Part shown: piece after piece, positions 48,282 through 58,183 of the stretch
Numbering within the stretch: position 1 is the first letter of the stretch
How the letters are laid out: every line of letters starts with the position of its first letter
Source of the DNA: Polaribacter sp. Z022
GTDB taxonomy: Bacteria > Bacteroidota > Bacteroidia > Flavobacteriales > Flavobacteriaceae
DNA length: 64,000 nucleotides
Direction of reading: 5' to 3'
NCBI RefSeq assembly: GCF_023555495.1
Contig: NZ_JALCZO010000001.1
Span: 558,001 to 622,000 of the forward strand
Program-made: the position numbers and the translations under genes
The notes under the pieces: generated by a model
Databases searched by the model: none
Told to the model about the DNA's origin: nothing
The model's input: only the letters and a program-made list of their open reading frames with translations

Positions 48282-49888
48282 GAATTGATGAACTTAGTCA
48301 GATTTTGATTTCTGTCTAAGTTCATTTTTTTTCTAAGTCTATGTCTTGCTACGTGTACACTTCCTAAAGAAATTCCTAATAAATACGCCATTTCTTTTCC
48401 TGAAAAATTCAATTTAATCAAAGCACAGAGTTTTCTATCTCCTCTGCTTAAATCTGGCACTTTTATTTGTAAACGTTCGTAAAAACCTTTGTTTAACTGA
48501 TTAAAACGTCTGTTAAAAGAATCCCATAAACTCACGGAATTTCGTTCAATAGACTTTAATAAAACTTTAGATTTACTATCAGATGATGTTTCCTCAATAT
48601 AATTTCTTAGTTTTTTTATCAGTTGTTCTTTTTCTATTAACTGTAAAGTATTTGTTGTTAATTCTTTGTTTTTTAAATCTAATAACTCTTTAGAATCTTT
48701 TTGTTTTTGTTTAAAACGTAAGTTTTTAATTCGCTGTCTAAAGATTAAAGCAATTATCACAATAAAAAAGATGATAATAAACAAAACAATTCTAAAACGT
48801 AAAATGTCTTCCGTCTTTTTTGCCAACTCAAGATTTTTAAGAGTCAGCTGCTCTTTTTTTCTAATGAGCTCTTCTTTATATCTATTTTTAATGGTTAAAA
48901 AACCTTTATTTTTCTCGTTTCTCGGATTTAAATAAGCGTTTCCAATAGTGTTCGATTTTTGCTCAAATTCATAGGCTTTGGCATAAGAACCTTCTTCTTT
49001 TAACACTTCTGCATAACGTGAGTATAAAAAAGATCTATAAAAAGTAGTTTCTCCTATGACTCCGTCAATTTTAGAAAATTTCTCAAAATAATATTTAGCT
49101 TGTTCTAGATTTCCTAGGTTTTTATAAATACTTGCAATCCTTCCATATAAAATCAATAAGAATTTTTGATCTATTTCTACTAAGCCACTATCAGGTTGAA
49201 TATTTTCTAATTGAATAGTGGCGTCTTTAAGTAGCTTTAAAGCTGTATTTGGTTGGTTGTTCCAGTCATCAAAACTTGCCTTTTTTTCTTTTAAAAAGAT
49301 TTCATAAATTGGTTTAGGCTTAAACTTTTTAGCTAATATTTCGCAAGTATCTATAGACTTCTCTAGATTAATTTTATCAGAAACTCTTTGATAGTGTAAC
49401 ACTAAATTATAGTGAGATTTAAATAAGTCAGAAATAGAAATCTTCTTTTTATTATATAAATCTTTATAAAGTTGATGGGCTTTAAAAAAGTAACTACCAG
49501 ATTCTTCATCTTGTTTGTATAGATAAGTGAGCGCACCTAATTCTTCATTTGATTTTGCAATCAGTAACGTGTTATTATATTCTTCAGCAATAAAAAGAGC
49601 TTCACCAGCAGCACTAAAAGCTTCATAATATTTTAAGTTAGCTCTATTAAAACGACTCTGCGTTATTAAAGTTTTAATTAACAGAGTAGTATCTTTTCTT
49701 AAAAGAGCTTCATTTTTTGTTTTCTTTAAAAAAGAAAGTATAGAATCTTTTGGTAAGTTATAAGGAATTAATTTTTCATCATAATGTGTTTTTAATTGTT
49801 GACTATGTAAACTTTCAAAAACAAAAATGTTAAGTATAATTAATGGTAATAAATTTTTAATTAATTTATTTATAGTGTTGAAAACCAA
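48275..49888 (-). CDS. TPR-transmembrane-HTH regulator 2
   Basis: 537 residues, the only minus-strand gene. The start codon is TTG (49886-49888); the signal-like segment (LIKNLLPLIILNIFVFES) has no ATG before it. Layout equals the paralogue at 12403: N-terminal membrane segment, TPR-like helical repeats (about 50-330), transmembrane helix (about 362-382), coiled coil (about 385-440) and C-terminal LuxR-like HTH (about 490-530, KEMAYLLGISLGSVHVARHRLRKKM). It is transcribed divergently from the GH127/GH167-like/sulfatase operon at 50052, which it may regulate through the 163-bp shared intergenic region. Confidence 0.75.
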   Translation of the reverse strand: MVFNTINKLIKNLLPLIILNIFVFESLHSQQLKTHYDEKLIPYNLPKDSILSFLKKTKNEALLRKDTTLLIKTLITQSRFNRANLKYYEAFSAAGEALFIAEEYNNTLLIAKSNEELGALTYLYKQDEESGSYFFKAHQLYKDLYNKKKISISDLFKSHYNLVLHYQRVSDKINLEKSIDTCEILAKKFKPKPIYEIFLKEKKASFDDWNNQPNTALKLLKDATIQLENIQPDSGLVEIDQKFLLILYGRIASIYKNLGNLEQAKYYFEKFSKIDGVIGETTFYRSFLYSRYAEVLKEEGSYAKAYEFEQKSNTIGNAYLNPRNEKNKGFLTIKNRYKEELIRKKEQLTLKNLELAKKTEDILRFRIVLFIIIFFIVIIALIFRQRIKNLRFKQKQKDSKELLDLKNKELTTNTLQLIEKEQLIKKLRNYIEETSSDSKSKVLLKSIERNSVSLWDSFNRRFNQLNKGFYERLQIKVPDLSRGDRKLCALIKLNFSGKEMAYLLGISLGSVHVARHRLRKKMNLDRNQNLTKFINSI

Positions 49889-50051
49889 ATTATTAATAGT
49901 TAAATATTAAGATTTATAAATTTAACAATATTAATACTATAAAACAACAAATTTTCATAATGTTAAGTTTATGTAATGCTATAAAGTGTCTTTTAAAAAG
50001 AAAAGTGTTCTATATTTATAGAGATTAAGCACAAATATTAAAATTTAAACA

Positions 50052-52130
50052 ATGAAAAAATTATCAATCTTCCTTTGTAGTTTTTTACTAATACTTTCTT
50101 GTAAAAAAAATACAACACCTAAAGAGGAGAACAATTTAGCATATAACAATTCGCAAAAAGTTGTTGTAAACTTAGATCCTAGTAAAGGAGTTGTTAATTA
50201 CACAAATAGTCCTCATGTAAAACTGAAAAGTCTAAATATTGGAGATTGTAAATGGACAGATGGCTTTTGGGCAGATAAATTAAAAGTTGCTCAAGATGTT
50301 ATGGTACCATATATGGGAGAAGTGTTAAAAGGAGATGAAGGTCATGCTTTAAATAATTTTAAAATTGCGGCTGGATTAATAGAAGGTAAACACAAAGGAA
50401 TGCATTGGCATGATGGAGACTTTTATAAATGGATTGAAGCATCAACTTACATTTATGCACTTAATAAGGATAATAAAATCTTAAAAGAACTTGATGATTT
50501 AATTGAAATTATAGGTAAAGCACAACAAGAAAATGGGTATCTACAAACTCAAATTACAACCAATAAAAATAGAAAACCTTTTTCTGAAAGACGCTATCAT
50601 GAAATGTATAATAGTGGGCATTTATATATAGCTGCCTGTATTTATTATAGAGTTACTGGCCATACTAACTTTTTAGATATTGCTATAAAACACGCCAATA
50701 ATTTATACGATACTTTTCAGCCTCAGCCAAAAGAATTGGCTCGTTTTGGTTTTAATCAAGTGCAAATTATGGGTTTAGTAGAGTTGTATAGAACTACTAA
50801 AGACAAAAGATATTTAGAATTAGCAGAGATTTTTATCAATATGAGAGGGAAATCTAAACCAAAACCACACACAACAGTGAGAAATTTTCATATTGGAGAT
50901 ATGACTCAAGAAAGAACTCCTTTAAGAAAAGAAGATGAAGCTGTTGGACATGCAGTATTGGCATTATATTACTATGCAGGTGCTGCTGATGTGTATGCAG
51001 AAACTGGAGAAAAAGCTTTAATTGATGCTTTAGACAGAATTTGGGGAAATATTGTTGATAAGAAAATGTTTGTTACTGGTGCTTGTGGACAAAAACATGA
51101 TGGTGGCTCATCTAATAGAGATTTTGTACACGAAGCTTTTACTATAGATTATGAAATGCACAATGCACACGCTTATAATGAAACTTGTGCCAACCTTTGT
51201 AATGCAATGTTTAACTATAGAATGTTGAGTGTTAAGGGAGAGTCTAAACACGCAGATGTTATGGAATTGGTTTTATATAATAGTGCACTTTCAGGAATTA
51301 ATTTAGAAGGGAATAAATACTTTTATACAAATCCTTTAAGAAGAACTAAAGGCCATAAAATGGGTGTTACAGATTATCCCAATAGAGTAGGTTACATTCC
51401 ATGTTTTTGTTGTCCTCCAAATTTGGTAAGAACCATTGCTAAATCTTCTGCTTGGGCATATAGTTTGTCTCAAAACGGAATAGCAGTAAATTTATATGGA
51501 GGTAATCAATTAGATACAAAGCTTTTAGATGATTCTAACATCAAACTAAAACAAGAAACCAATTATCCTTGGGATGGAAACATAAAAATTACGTTTGAAG
51601 AATGTAAAAGTGATGCTTTTGATGTATTATTAAGAATTCCTGATTGGGCAACCAAATACAGTTTAGCTGTAAACGGAAAAACACAAAAAACTACAGCCAA
51701 AACAGGAACATTTGCTACCCTAAATCGTCAGTGGAAAAAAGGAGATGTAATTACCTTAAATCTTCCTATGGATATTAAATTGTTAGAGGGAAATCCTTTA
51801 ATAGAAGAGGTTAGAAATCAAGCTGCAGTTAAAAGAGGACCTGTTGTGTATTGTGTAGAATCACCAGATTTACCAAAAAATACGAGCATTTTAGATGTGT
51901 ATTTACCTTTAAAATCGAAATTAAAAGCAACGTATAAAAAAGATTTATTAGGTGGTGTAACTGCTATTTCTGGAAATTTTAAACTGCGTGAAAACAAGAA
52001 GAAAGGAATGTATACAGAACTTACTGATGTAAAACTTAAAAACACAGAAGTTCAACTTGTACCTTATTTTGCTTGGTCAAACAGAGGAGAATCAGAAATG
52101 AGTGTATGGTTGCCAGTTATTCTAGATTAA
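50052..52130 (+). CDS. GH127 glycosidase, lipoprotein
   Basis: 692 residues with a lipoprotein signal (LLILSCKKN), otherwise collinear with the GH127 at 34525. Catalytic residues match: acid/base Glu361 (HEAFTIDYE), zinc ligands Glu377 and Cys379 (NETCANL), nucleophile Cys453 and Cys454 (CCPPN). It probably cleaves terminal 3,6-anhydro-D-galactose (or a related residue) in the periplasm or at the surface, while its signal-less paralogue acts inside the cell. It heads an operon with a GH167-like enzyme, a sulfatase and an FAD oxidoreductase. A beta-L-arabinofuranosidase is the alternative. Confidence 0.8.
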   Translation: MKKLSIFLCSFLLILSCKKNTTPKEENNLAYNNSQKVVVNLDPSKGVVNYTNSPHVKLKSLNIGDCKWTDGFWADKLKVAQDVMVPYMGEVLKGDEGHALNNFKIAAGLIEGKHKGMHWHDGDFYKWIEASTYIYALNKDNKILKELDDLIEIIGKAQQENGYLQTQITTNKNRKPFSERRYHEMYNSGHLYIAACIYYRVTGHTNFLDIAIKHANNLYDTFQPQPKELARFGFNQVQIMGLVELYRTTKDKRYLELAEIFINMRGKSKPKPHTTVRNFHIGDMTQERTPLRKEDEAVGHAVLALYYYAGAADVYAETGEKALIDALDRIWGNIVDKKMFVTGACGQKHDGGSSNRDFVHEAFTIDYEMHNAHAYNETCANLCNAMFNYRMLSVKGESKHADVMELVLYNSALSGINLEGNKYFYTNPLRRTKGHKMGVTDYPNRVGYIPCFCCPPNLVRTIAKSSAWAYSLSQNGIAVNLYGGNQLDTKLLDDSNIKLKQETNYPWDGNIKITFEECKSDAFDVLLRIPDWATKYSLAVNGKTQKTTAKTGTFATLNRQWKKGDVITLNLPMDIKLLEGNPLIEEVRNQAAVKRGPVVYCVESPDLPKNTSILDVYLPLKSKLKATYKKDLLGGVTAISGNFKLRENKKKGMYTELTDVKLKNTEVQLVPYFAWSNRGESEMSVWLPVILD

Positions 52131-52148
52131 AAAATAATTTTTCAAACC

Positions 52149-54521
52149 ATGAATTACAAACAATTAACTTTTCTAAGCCTGTTTTTTCTTATAATCCTTT
52201 CTTGTGGAAAAGAAAGAAATCAGTATGAAGTTGAAGCACTCAATAAAATAGAAAAACTAGAATCTTTAATGGCAACAGCTAAAGCAAAAAACTTAGATGT
52301 AACCAGAGAAGAAACCTTACTTTGGTTTTCTAATGAGTTTATAAAATTTGCCAATTGGGATGAAAATAATAAAGATCAAGTTGAAAAAGCTTTTGGTTAC
52401 GACCGTTTTTACAAGAAAGATCCTGCAAAATATGCAAATGAATTACCAAATCACGAAAGAAAAAAAGTCATTGAAATTCTTGATAAAGGAATCGCACAAT
52501 TACAAAAAGTAATAGATGGTTCTATCGTTAGAAGACCAGCACAAAAAGTAGATTGGGGCAATATAGAAGTAACAGACAAAGCTTTAATTAATAAAGGAAA
52601 ACCAGTGTTTTTACACGATTATTTTTCAAAAACAGTGGGTATTCCTTTAACCAATAAAGATGTCTACAATGATCATTTAGGAAATATGCATCATGGAGGT
52701 GAAAACTTATACGATGTGCATCAAGATAGAGCTATAAATCCTTGGTTATTGAATCAAGATGGAACTTTTGATCAAGAAAGATTAAAACTATTAACTAATA
52801 TTCCAGATACAAACGTTGGTTTTTTGTACTTATGGAATTCTGGACTTCCAGATTGGTTAAAAGAAAAAGATTCTACTGTGCAAGTTGGTCGTTCGCTTTT
52901 TATGGGGATGGATATTGATAATCCTAATGTGAGAAAACATTGGGGAAAAATAGCTAATAAAGCAGGTGAATTAACCAAAGGAAAAAAAGTAACGCAATTA
53001 GGTTTTGTTCTAGCAAATGAACCTCATTGGTTTGCAGAAAAAGGCTATTGGACGCAAAAGTTTGGTGAAATGAATAGCATCTCTATTCATACTTTAAACA
53101 AATTTAGAACTTGGTTGTCAAAACAATATAACAACAATATTAAAGAGTTAAATAAAAATTGGGAAAGCTCTTTTAAAGACTTCAATTCAGTAGAAATAGC
53201 AATTCCAATTGATAAGAAATTTAGAGGTAAACCAATGTGGTATGATTGGTGCAGATTTGCTATGGCAAGAAGTTTAGATTGGTTTACATATATTCAAAAT
53301 GAACTCCGAGTTTCCTATCCAAATGCGCCAACAAGTGTTAAAATGCAGCCTCGTTATTTTGCTACAGATTATCGTTCTCACGGATTAGATTTTGAAGCAC
53401 TAACTGAACTTACTTCTATTATTGGAGATGATGCAAAAGCGCAAGCAAGTCGTTCTTTTGGAGCAAAAAAACCAGAACCTTGGGAAGAGAAATATGCCTA
53501 TTCTTGGGAAGAAATTCCATTTTCTTATGATTTTATGGAGTCAGTTGCACCTGACAAAATCCATTTTAATTCTGAAACACATTTTTTATCACTAACCAAA
53601 TGGAAGGACTTAAACACACCTACAGACTATGTAAGAAGTGTGTTTTGGTTGGCAACACTTCATGGAATGGATGCAAGTACATCTTGGTTTTGGGCACGTG
53701 ATCCAGATGGTTCTCCAGAAAACAGATTAGAAGGAGATTTAGATTTTTGGGATCCAGGTTTAGGAGGTGCTTATGCAGGTTCTGCAAATATGCAACCGCA
53801 AATGGTGAACGAAATTGCGCAGGTTTTTATGGATATGAATAGTTTTTCTGAAGAAATAATCGCTTTAAGAAATCAACGCAAACCCTTACGTTTCTTTTAT
53901 TCTGAAACCAGTGCCATCAATAAAAAACATCATATGACAGATTTTTTCGATTTGTATGAGTCTTTTTATTTTGAAGGATTACCAATGGCGTTTGCCACAG
54001 AAAAAATCATTAAAAAACAAGACAATTCTAATTGGGATGCTATTGTAGTATATCAAACAGAATATGTTACAGATAATGAGTTTAATGCTTTACAAAGTTA
54101 TATCAATCAAGGAGGAACTGTACTTGTAGACAGTCCAAAAAGTTTGTCTAAAAACGAATATGGTAAAACAAGAAAGCAGCGTTTAAAAAGCACAAAAGGA
54201 AAAGTTATTCAGTTAAATACTACTGATATTAAAGAAATTAAAAAAGAATCTTTAGCCATTGTTGCAGGTGATTTACCAAAAATTAAGTTAAAAGAATCTA
54301 ATGGAACAGAACATAAAGGTTGTACTTGGCGAGTTGTAAAAAATCCAAAAGGGGGTTATTGGGTAAATATTTTAAACATTGGTAAAAATGATGCAAAATT
54401 AAATTTGAGTTTTTCAGATAATAAAAAGCCAAACATTACAAATATGCTAACAGGAGAAAAATTGAATGCTGAATTTAATCTAAAACCAAGTGGTGTATTA
54501 CTAATAGAAATCACAGAATAA
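52149..54521 (+). CDS. GH167-like clan-A exo-glycosidase, lipoprotein (copy 3)
   Basis: 790 residues, signal ending IILSCGKE. Same architecture as the pair at 40058 and 42450 but clearly more diverged, with Glu291 (ANEPHW) as likely acid/base and Glu476 (FNSETHF) as likely nucleophile. The loop IDNPLARKVWSD of the others is IDNPNVRKHWGK here, and the aromatic residues around the active site differ (TSWFWARD versus LAWFWARD). It is paired with the lipoprotein GH127, so it may act in alternation with it: GH127 removes anhydro-galactose and this enzyme the next galactose. The GH167 assignment is tentative. Confidence 0.65.
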   Translation: MNYKQLTFLSLFFLIILSCGKERNQYEVEALNKIEKLESLMATAKAKNLDVTREETLLWFSNEFIKFANWDENNKDQVEKAFGYDRFYKKDPAKYANELPNHERKKVIEILDKGIAQLQKVIDGSIVRRPAQKVDWGNIEVTDKALINKGKPVFLHDYFSKTVGIPLTNKDVYNDHLGNMHHGGENLYDVHQDRAINPWLLNQDGTFDQERLKLLTNIPDTNVGFLYLWNSGLPDWLKEKDSTVQVGRSLFMGMDIDNPNVRKHWGKIANKAGELTKGKKVTQLGFVLANEPHWFAEKGYWTQKFGEMNSISIHTLNKFRTWLSKQYNNNIKELNKNWESSFKDFNSVEIAIPIDKKFRGKPMWYDWCRFAMARSLDWFTYIQNELRVSYPNAPTSVKMQPRYFATDYRSHGLDFEALTELTSIIGDDAKAQASRSFGAKKPEPWEEKYAYSWEEIPFSYDFMESVAPDKIHFNSETHFLSLTKWKDLNTPTDYVRSVFWLATLHGMDASTSWFWARDPDGSPENRLEGDLDFWDPGLGGAYAGSANMQPQMVNEIAQVFMDMNSFSEEIIALRNQRKPLRFFYSETSAINKKHHMTDFFDLYESFYFEGLPMAFATEKIIKKQDNSNWDAIVVYQTEYVTDNEFNALQSYINQGGTVLVDSPKSLSKNEYGKTRKQRLKSTKGKVIQLNTTDIKEIKKESLAIVAGDLPKIKLKESNGTEHKGCTWRVVKNPKGGYWVNILNIGKNDAKLNLSFSDNKKPNITNMLTGEKLNAEFNLKPSGVLLIEITE

Positions 54522-54523
54522 AA

Positions 54524-56167
54524 ATGAAATTTATAAAACAAATCTCTTATTCTCTTTTATTATTATTGATGATTAGCTGTCAAAAAGAAGTAAAAGAAGT
54601 ACAAAAAAAACCAAACATTTTGTTCATTGGTATTGATGATTTACGACCAGAATTAGGGTGTTATGGTTCTGATATTGCAGTAAGTCCTAATTTAGACAAA
54701 TTAGCAAGTCAAGGTTTATTGTTTGAAAATGCATATTGTCAACAAGCAATTTGTGGGCCTTCAAGAGCAAGTTTACTTACGGGAATTCGCCCAGAAACCA
54801 GTGGCGTTTTTCACAATTACATCAAATTTAGAGAAGTAAATCCAGATGTAGTTACATTGCCTCAGCATTTTAAAAATAACGGTTATGAAACTGTGTATAC
54901 AGGTAAAATTTTTCATCATGGAGATTTAGATGATGAAAAATCTTGGAGTAGGTTACCTGCTTTAGATAGCATGAAACATGTTAAAAAACCTGTGGGTTTT
55001 GCTTTAGAAAAAAATTTAAAAGAACGTGCTGCTACTAAAAAATCTATGATTAAAAAATATGGTAAAGTAGCAAAATATGGTTTGGCAATGGGGCAAGCAT
55101 ACGAATCTGCAGATGTTCCAGATAATACTTATAGAGATGGTTATCATACAGAATTAGCTATTGCTACCATGAAAGAAATGAATGCAAAAAGTGACAAACC
55201 TTTTTTCTTAGGATTAGGTTTTAACAAACCACATTTAAATTGGGTGGCTCCAAAAAAATATTGGGATTTGTATGATAGAGAAAAAATAAAATTATCAACC
55301 CAAACTGAAAGTCCAAAAAATGGTGCAACAATGGGCTTGCATCCTTCTTTTGAATTGCGAGTTAGAAGTAATATTCCTAAAAAGGGAGAAATTGATAAAG
55401 AGTTAGCCATTACTTTAAAACACGCATATTTAGCATGTGTAAGTTATGTAGATGCGCAAATTGGTAAAATGATTACAGCTCTTGAAAAAGAAGGGTTAAA
55501 AGAAAATACGATTATCATTGTTTGGTCAGATCATGGTTGGCATTTAGGTGATATGGGTATTTGGGGTAAAGCCACAAATTACGAAATTGCTACAAGAGTT
55601 CCACTATTAATTTGGACTCCAGATATGCCAAAAGGGAGTCAAGGAAAAACTACAGATGCTTTGGTAGAATTGGTAGATATGTATCCAACTTTGGCAGATT
55701 TAGCAGGTTTACAAACTCCAAAACATGTAGAAGGAACAAGTTTTACAAACTTGCTTTCAAATCCTAATGAAAAATGGAAATCAGCCGCTTTTAGTCAATT
55801 TCCTTCCCCAGCATTAAGAGAATGGGGTGCTTTTCCAATTAGACCAGCAATGAGAGAAACTTATTTTGGACCTCTATTAAAAGAAGTAGAAGCTAAAATA
55901 AAAAAACAACAAGGTGATAAATGGAACAGAGATTTGTTTGAAAATGACTTAATGGGTTATGCAATGCGTACCAAACAATACAGGTTTATTGTCTGGAAAG
56001 ATAGAACTAACAAAGATGCAAAACCAGTTTTTATAGAGTTGTATGATCACAAAATAGATCCATTAGAAACAAAAAATATTGCCAAGGAAAATCCTGATTT
56101 AGTTGGTAAATTAATGACACAATTTAATAAAGGTTGGCAAGGAAATATTCCTAATCCATCAATATAA
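54524..56167 (+). CDS. S1 sulfatase, iduronate-2-sulfatase-like (S1_7-type), lipoprotein
   Basis: 547 residues; it starts 2 bp after the previous stop (signal ending LLMISCQKE). Motifs differ from the other sulfatases: IDDLRPELGCYGS, formylglycine site C77-G-P-S-R preceded by QQAI, HTELAIATM-type helix, WSDHGWHLGDMGIWGK and ALVELVDMYPTL. These are hallmarks of the iduronate-2-sulfatase-like group, which in carrageenan loci (S1_7) includes exo-acting galactose sulfatases. It has a close homologue at 62586. Position in the GH127/GH167-like operon suggests exo-desulfation that exposes ends for those enzymes. Confidence 0.8.
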   Translation: MKFIKQISYSLLLLLMISCQKEVKEVQKKPNILFIGIDDLRPELGCYGSDIAVSPNLDKLASQGLLFENAYCQQAICGPSRASLLTGIRPETSGVFHNYIKFREVNPDVVTLPQHFKNNGYETVYTGKIFHHGDLDDEKSWSRLPALDSMKHVKKPVGFALEKNLKERAATKKSMIKKYGKVAKYGLAMGQAYESADVPDNTYRDGYHTELAIATMKEMNAKSDKPFFLGLGFNKPHLNWVAPKKYWDLYDREKIKLSTQTESPKNGATMGLHPSFELRVRSNIPKKGEIDKELAITLKHAYLACVSYVDAQIGKMITALEKEGLKENTIIIVWSDHGWHLGDMGIWGKATNYEIATRVPLLIWTPDMPKGSQGKTTDALVELVDMYPTLADLAGLQTPKHVEGTSFTNLLSNPNEKWKSAAFSQFPSPALREWGAFPIRPAMRETYFGPLLKEVEAKIKKQQGDKWNRDLFENDLMGYAMRTKQYRFIVWKDRTNKDAKPVFIELYDHKIDPLETKNIAKENPDLVGKLMTQFNKGWQGNIPNPSI

Positions 56168-56177
56168 AATATTTAAA

Positions 56178-58100
56178 ATGAAGAGAAGAGATTTTTTTAG
56201 AAAAGGAGCAACTGCAGCAGTAGCAGTTGGAGCAATTCCAATGATAGCAACTTCTTGTGCAACTACTAATGACATGGTTTATGATAGAGAAAATGATAAA
56301 TGGTATCATTTAGGAACTGGAAAAACCGGAACAAATTCAAGAAAGAAAACATCGGGTTTTGATGTTGCAGTAATTGGTGGTGGAGCAGCAGGAATTTGTG
56401 CAGCTGTAGCTGCCGCAAGAAATGGTTCTAAAACAGTTTTAATTCAAGATAGACCAGTTTTGGGTGGAAATGCATCTAGTGAAATGCGAGTTCATTTAAA
56501 TGGAGTAAATAACATAAAAGGAAAAGCAGAAAGAGAAACAGGTATTATTGAAGAGATTTTATTGCACAATCGTTTTGAAAATGAGCAAGAATCTTTTCCT
56601 GTTTTTGATCATGTTTTGTATGATTTTGTTGTGAGAGAACCAAACATCACATTAATGTTAAATACACAAGCTGTAGAAGCAGTTATGGATGGTAATAAAA
56701 TTAAATCTGCAATGTGTTGGCAAGCTACAACAGAAACAATGTTTACAATAAATGCGCCAATTTTTATTGATTGTTCTGGAGATGGTTTATTAGCAGCAAC
56801 TTCTGGAGCAGAGTATAGAACAGGTAGAGAAGGAAAAGCAGAATTTAATGAAAAATATGCTCCAGATGTAGCAGATGGTTGGCAAATGGGAGCTACTTTA
56901 TTAATGTCTTCTAAAGATATGGGTAAACCAATGAAATACAGTCCACCATCATATGCAATTAAATACACACATGAAGGAGGACATAAAAGAAGAAAATTTG
57001 CAGGTTTTCAAGATGGTATTTGGTGGATAGAGATTGGTTCTGATGATGATATTATTGCAGATGCTGAAAAAAACAGACATACATTAATGGCTTATTTACA
57101 TGGAGTTTGGGATTATATAAAAAATTCAGGTAAATTTCCAGAGGCAGAAAACCTAGCTTTAGATTGGGTAGGTTCTTTGCCTGCAAGAAGAGAGTCTAGA
57201 AGATTTATTGGAGATTATTTTCTTTCAGAAAGAGACTTAACAGAACACAAACATTTTGATGATGCAGTTGCTTTTGGTGGTTGGTCTTTAGATGAACATA
57301 ATCCTGGAGGAATTTTAGACATCAAAGAGCGTCCAAGTTTTTTTCATTATCATTTTAAAGAAGTGTATCAATTTCCTTTTAGAAGTTTATACTCTAAAAA
57401 TGTGTCTAATTTAATGTTTGCAGGTAGAAACGTAAGTCAAACTCATATTGCGCTTTCATCTAGTAGAATAATGGCAACTTGTGCATTGCAAGGACAAGCA
57501 GTTGGTACAGCAGCAACTTTGTGTAATAAATACAATATTTTTCCTAGAGATGTTTATAAAAAACATATTAAAGAGTTGCAACAACAGTTAATGAGAGATG
57601 ATGCTTTTATACCCAAACAAGTTGCAAATGATCCTAAAGATTTGGCTAAAAAAACAAGTACAATTTTTGGGTCTTCTACGTCTTCTGGTGATGCAATGAA
57701 TTTAATCAACGGAATTTCAAGAGATATTTATGGAGAAATAAATCACTGGAAATCTGATGGACTTTCTGCAGAAATTCAAGCTGAATGGGAATCTCCAGTA
57801 AATTTATCAACTATTGAAATTAAATGTGATACCAACGTTAAACGTAACATTATGATGCGTAAAGACAGTAGAAATAATGATTTGTATGGAAATCACGTGC
57901 CAAAAGAAATGCTAAAAGCATTAAGTTTTGAAGCAAGAATTAACGGACAATGGAAAAAACTAGGTGAAATTACCGACAATAGAACACGTTTGATAAAAAT
58001 GAAGTTTAATACTATAAAAACTACAGCAATAAGAGTGAAAATGACGGAAACGTATGGAGCTAAAGATGTAAAACTTTTTGAATTACGTTGTTATTCATAG
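56178..58100 (+). CDS. Tat-exported FAD-dependent oxidoreductase
   Basis: 640 residues. The twin-arginine signal MKRRDFFRKG plus an Ala-rich segment ends in IATSCAT, so it may be Tat-exported and lipid-anchored after folding with its cofactor. The Rossmann FAD motif is VIGGGAAGICAAVAAARNG (about 66-84), followed by a conserved GGNASSEMRVHL stretch and a second FAD contact near 410-450 (LMFAGRNVSQTHIA). A C-terminal beta domain (about 530-640) resembles a galactose-binding/discoidin fold. It belongs to the FAD_oxidored group, whose substrates are mostly unknown. It lies at the end of the GH127 operon; oxidation of a released sugar is a reasonable but untested idea. Confidence 0.75.
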   Translation: MKRRDFFRKGATAAVAVGAIPMIATSCATTNDMVYDRENDKWYHLGTGKTGTNSRKKTSGFDVAVIGGGAAGICAAVAAARNGSKTVLIQDRPVLGGNASSEMRVHLNGVNNIKGKAERETGIIEEILLHNRFENEQESFPVFDHVLYDFVVREPNITLMLNTQAVEAVMDGNKIKSAMCWQATTETMFTINAPIFIDCSGDGLLAATSGAEYRTGREGKAEFNEKYAPDVADGWQMGATLLMSSKDMGKPMKYSPPSYAIKYTHEGGHKRRKFAGFQDGIWWIEIGSDDDIIADAEKNRHTLMAYLHGVWDYIKNSGKFPEAENLALDWVGSLPARRESRRFIGDYFLSERDLTEHKHFDDAVAFGGWSLDEHNPGGILDIKERPSFFHYHFKEVYQFPFRSLYSKNVSNLMFAGRNVSQTHIALSSSRIMATCALQGQAVGTAATLCNKYNIFPRDVYKKHIKELQQQLMRDDAFIPKQVANDPKDLAKKTSTIFGSSTSSGDAMNLINGISRDIYGEINHWKSDGLSAEIQAEWESPVNLSTIEIKCDTNVKRNIMMRKDSRNNDLYGNHVPKEMLKALSFEARINGQWKKLGEITDNRTRLIKMKFNTIKTTAIRVKMTETYGAKDVKLFELRCYS

Positions 58101-58183
58101 TTAATTACTGATAACTACTTTTAATTTACAATAAATTACAAAAACATTGTTTTAAGCTTATATTTTAGATTTTTTAAAGTTAT

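Noticed and set aside
56609-56968. A 119-codon minus-strand open frame inside the FAD oxidoreductase gene
   Set aside because: It is antisense to a conserved FAD-binding domain; a shadow frame.
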